Source: Blastomussa wellsi (Eukaryota; Cnidaria; Anthozoa; Scleractinia; Plerogyridae). From it: a DNA stretch of 64,000 nucleotides. Under the pieces are notes generated by a model. The model did not search any database. It saw only the letters and a program-made list of their open reading frames with translations, and was not told where the DNA came from. The position numbers were made by a program, and so were the translations under genes. This document shows, piece after piece, positions 62,601 through 64,000 of this stretch. Numbering within the stretch: the stretch's first letter is position 1; every line of letters starts with the position of its first letter. The stretch spans positions 11,436,646-11,500,645 of the forward strand of contig OX393562.1 in assembly GCA_947652115.1 (NCBI GenBank), in the 5' to 3' direction.

Positions 62601-63000
62601 GAATTTTATAAATTACAGTTACATATCAGAGAAGGAACCAGAAAATCTGTACAGTGTTATCAAAGAACACACTTCACTGTACAGTGGTCCTGATCTGATA
62701 TATGTGGTGAGAAACATTGAAAAACAATTCAAAGAATAGTAATCTTCTCTACATCTTAATTTTGTGGACTTTGAGAAGCCTTTGATAGTATCCATCGTGG
62801 CACTTTGTGGAGTTCTAAGCACCTTATGGTATCCCAAGCAAAATCAATCAAATAACGCAAGCCTTGTGTACGAATCCCACATGGGCATCCTACATGTGGG
62901 AGATCTAACACCCATGGAAAACTATTTGGATTTGGAGGTATGCGAGGTCATTGAAAGAACTGAAAAAGAAACTCCACCAGCACTGCGTGAACTGAACATT
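59661..63000 (+). repeat. Array unit 14 (chimeric)
   Basis: It follows unit 2 at an offset of 42,696 bp up to about 62,500, including GGACATTTGGC and GTTAATTGACC. By about 62,606 it has switched to the unit 12 variant (AATTTTATAAATTAC, CATATCAGAGAAGG) at an offset of 8,081 bp. Confidence 0.95.
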
Positions 63001-64000
63001 GAACACGAAAGCTGTATGTTTACACAAAATTGAACACAAAGTCAGCTTCTGGTCCATCTGGAATTGTTTGATCTCAACAAAGTCTGACCAATTAGGGCAT
63101 AAACCTTCAGATTTAAAAAGCATTGTCGCTTGCATTGCTGGGGATTTCGGAGTACAACTTGTAGCATAATGCATGAGATGCCAGAAGGGAACAAATTCCA
63201 AACGGCATGAATGTGACCCGTATATTGTTTTCTGAAAAGCACCTGAACTGCCTGGCAGACTCTAAAAACATTAAAATTGGTTTATTCACTGCACTTGTTA
63301 TGAATTTAATTAGATTACTATGAAGTTTCCGATTTTTATTTTATTTCTGTTTTACACTATGCTGGCGACCTCTTTTGTTTGTCGAGCACAGGACAGTATC
63401 TGCAACAGAAAACAGCATGGCTGAGCACTGTGGCTAAAAATGTTGGACTGATGATCAATGCAAGTAAGAACAAAGTTATGATGTGAAAGAAGGAATAAAC
63501 AAGGCAAGGCATGAATTTGCCTCACTCAGGCTTACCTGGAACACTATTAAAATCTCTCAGAAAACCAGGGTAAGGATTTTAAATTCAATGCCAAGGCTGT
63601 GTTGTCATACGTTTCAGAATGTTGAAAAACAACATGGAGATTTCCAGGAAGATCAGGGTGTTTATCCATAAATGCCTCTGATTTATCTTGCGCATAAGAT
63701 GGTGAAAGAATGTCTGAAATGCTGAAGTTAGGGATATCTTTGAACAGGATGACATGGCTGAATTGACCATGTTGAAATAGTGTTTGGTTTAGCAAAAGTC
63801 ACTTTATTTTGACAATTTTACAAGATCTGTTTCTTCACTAACAATTAAAATTAAATTTGAACAGTTGTCCAGGGTTCGTACAGGTCATGAAAAACCTGGA
63901 AAGTCTTGGAATTTTAGAATTTTATTTTCCAGGCCTGAAAAATCATGGAATTAAAGTGTGGGTCATGGAAAATTATGTTTATTAATAAAAGAGTACATAA
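63001..64000 (+). repeat. Array unit 15 (partial, cut by window end)
   Basis: The first 1,000 bp match unit 13 at an offset of 8,081 bp, including GGACAGTATCTGC, GTGTTTGGTTTAGC and CTGAAAAATCATGG. Confidence 0.97.

Larger units (their letters stand above)
12226..64000 (+). repeat. Macrosatellite: tandem array of a ~3.34-kb retroelement-derived unit
   Basis: Homology between units begins sharply at GAACACGAAAGCTGT (12,226) and continues head-to-tail to the last base, so the right end is not seen. Spacing of the same landmark is mostly 3,336-3,344 bp, with two spacings of 1,402-1,404 bp (deletion units) and three of 3,741-3,745 bp (405-bp internal duplication). I count 14 full or near-full units, two short units and a 1-kb partial unit. 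Units are nearly identical, differing by scattered substitutions and small indels. Each contains the same short frames, but none makes a full protein and many read on both strands. Uniformity reflects array homogenisation, not selection on coding. Confidence 0.97.

Noticed and set aside
12226..64000. Many identical 60-98-codon frames recurring on both strands of the array as a small-protein gene family
   Set aside because: They recur because the DNA is tandemly repeated. They overlap each other on opposite strands, mostly lack proper ATG contexts, and several are RT debris.
12226..64000. CRISPR-like or rDNA-like array
   Set aside because: The unit is kilobases long without short spacers, and no rRNA-like conserved stretch is present.

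Overview
The window is eukaryotic, AT-rich and non-coding in character. There are no operons or ribosome-binding sites, no open frame above about 145 codons, many short inverted-repeat transposons and plausible GT/AG splice signals. A broken retroelement gene at 6.28-7.31 kb recalls a gag-like family I associate with corals and sea anemones, so an anthozoan cnidarian is the best guess. This is inference from remembered family motifs, not a database match.

Left part (1-12,225): single-copy DNA dense with mobile elements. It holds a pseudogene exon (478-2156) split by a 1,288-bp Mutator-like element with a 9-bp target duplication, and a small minus-strand ORF pair (4827-5197) whose 5' end is an inverted copy of that exon's start. 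Also present are a 147-bp relative of the Mutator-like element (5765-5911), a 283-bp TA-flanked MITE (5987-6269), and the gag-like pseudogene broken by several nested elements. A 2.17-kb TA-flanked element (7764-9930) contains both a fold-back and a nested 458-bp element. No intact gene can be supported here.

Right part (12,226-64,000, running off the window): a head-to-tail tandem array of a unit of about 3.34 kb. I count 14 full or nearly full units, two 1.44-kb deletion units and one partial unit. Three units carry a 405-bp internal tandem duplication. The unit is a patchwork of non-LTR retrotransposon debris: a reverse transcriptase remnant with frameshifts and a YAGD in place of YADD, and what may be the 5' leader of a similar element. 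It also has a TCATGGAA-rich repeat, a 50-bp tandem duplication, an old internal duplication and a facing pair of CCAAT boxes. Shared variants show the array grew by unequal exchange, with copies at offsets of 3,336, 3,745, 6,681, 8,081, 10,421 and about 42,697 bp, and with visible chimeric junctions.

Nothing here works as a pathway. The interest lies in array structure, in transposons nested inside broken coding sequence, and in whether the array is transcribed.
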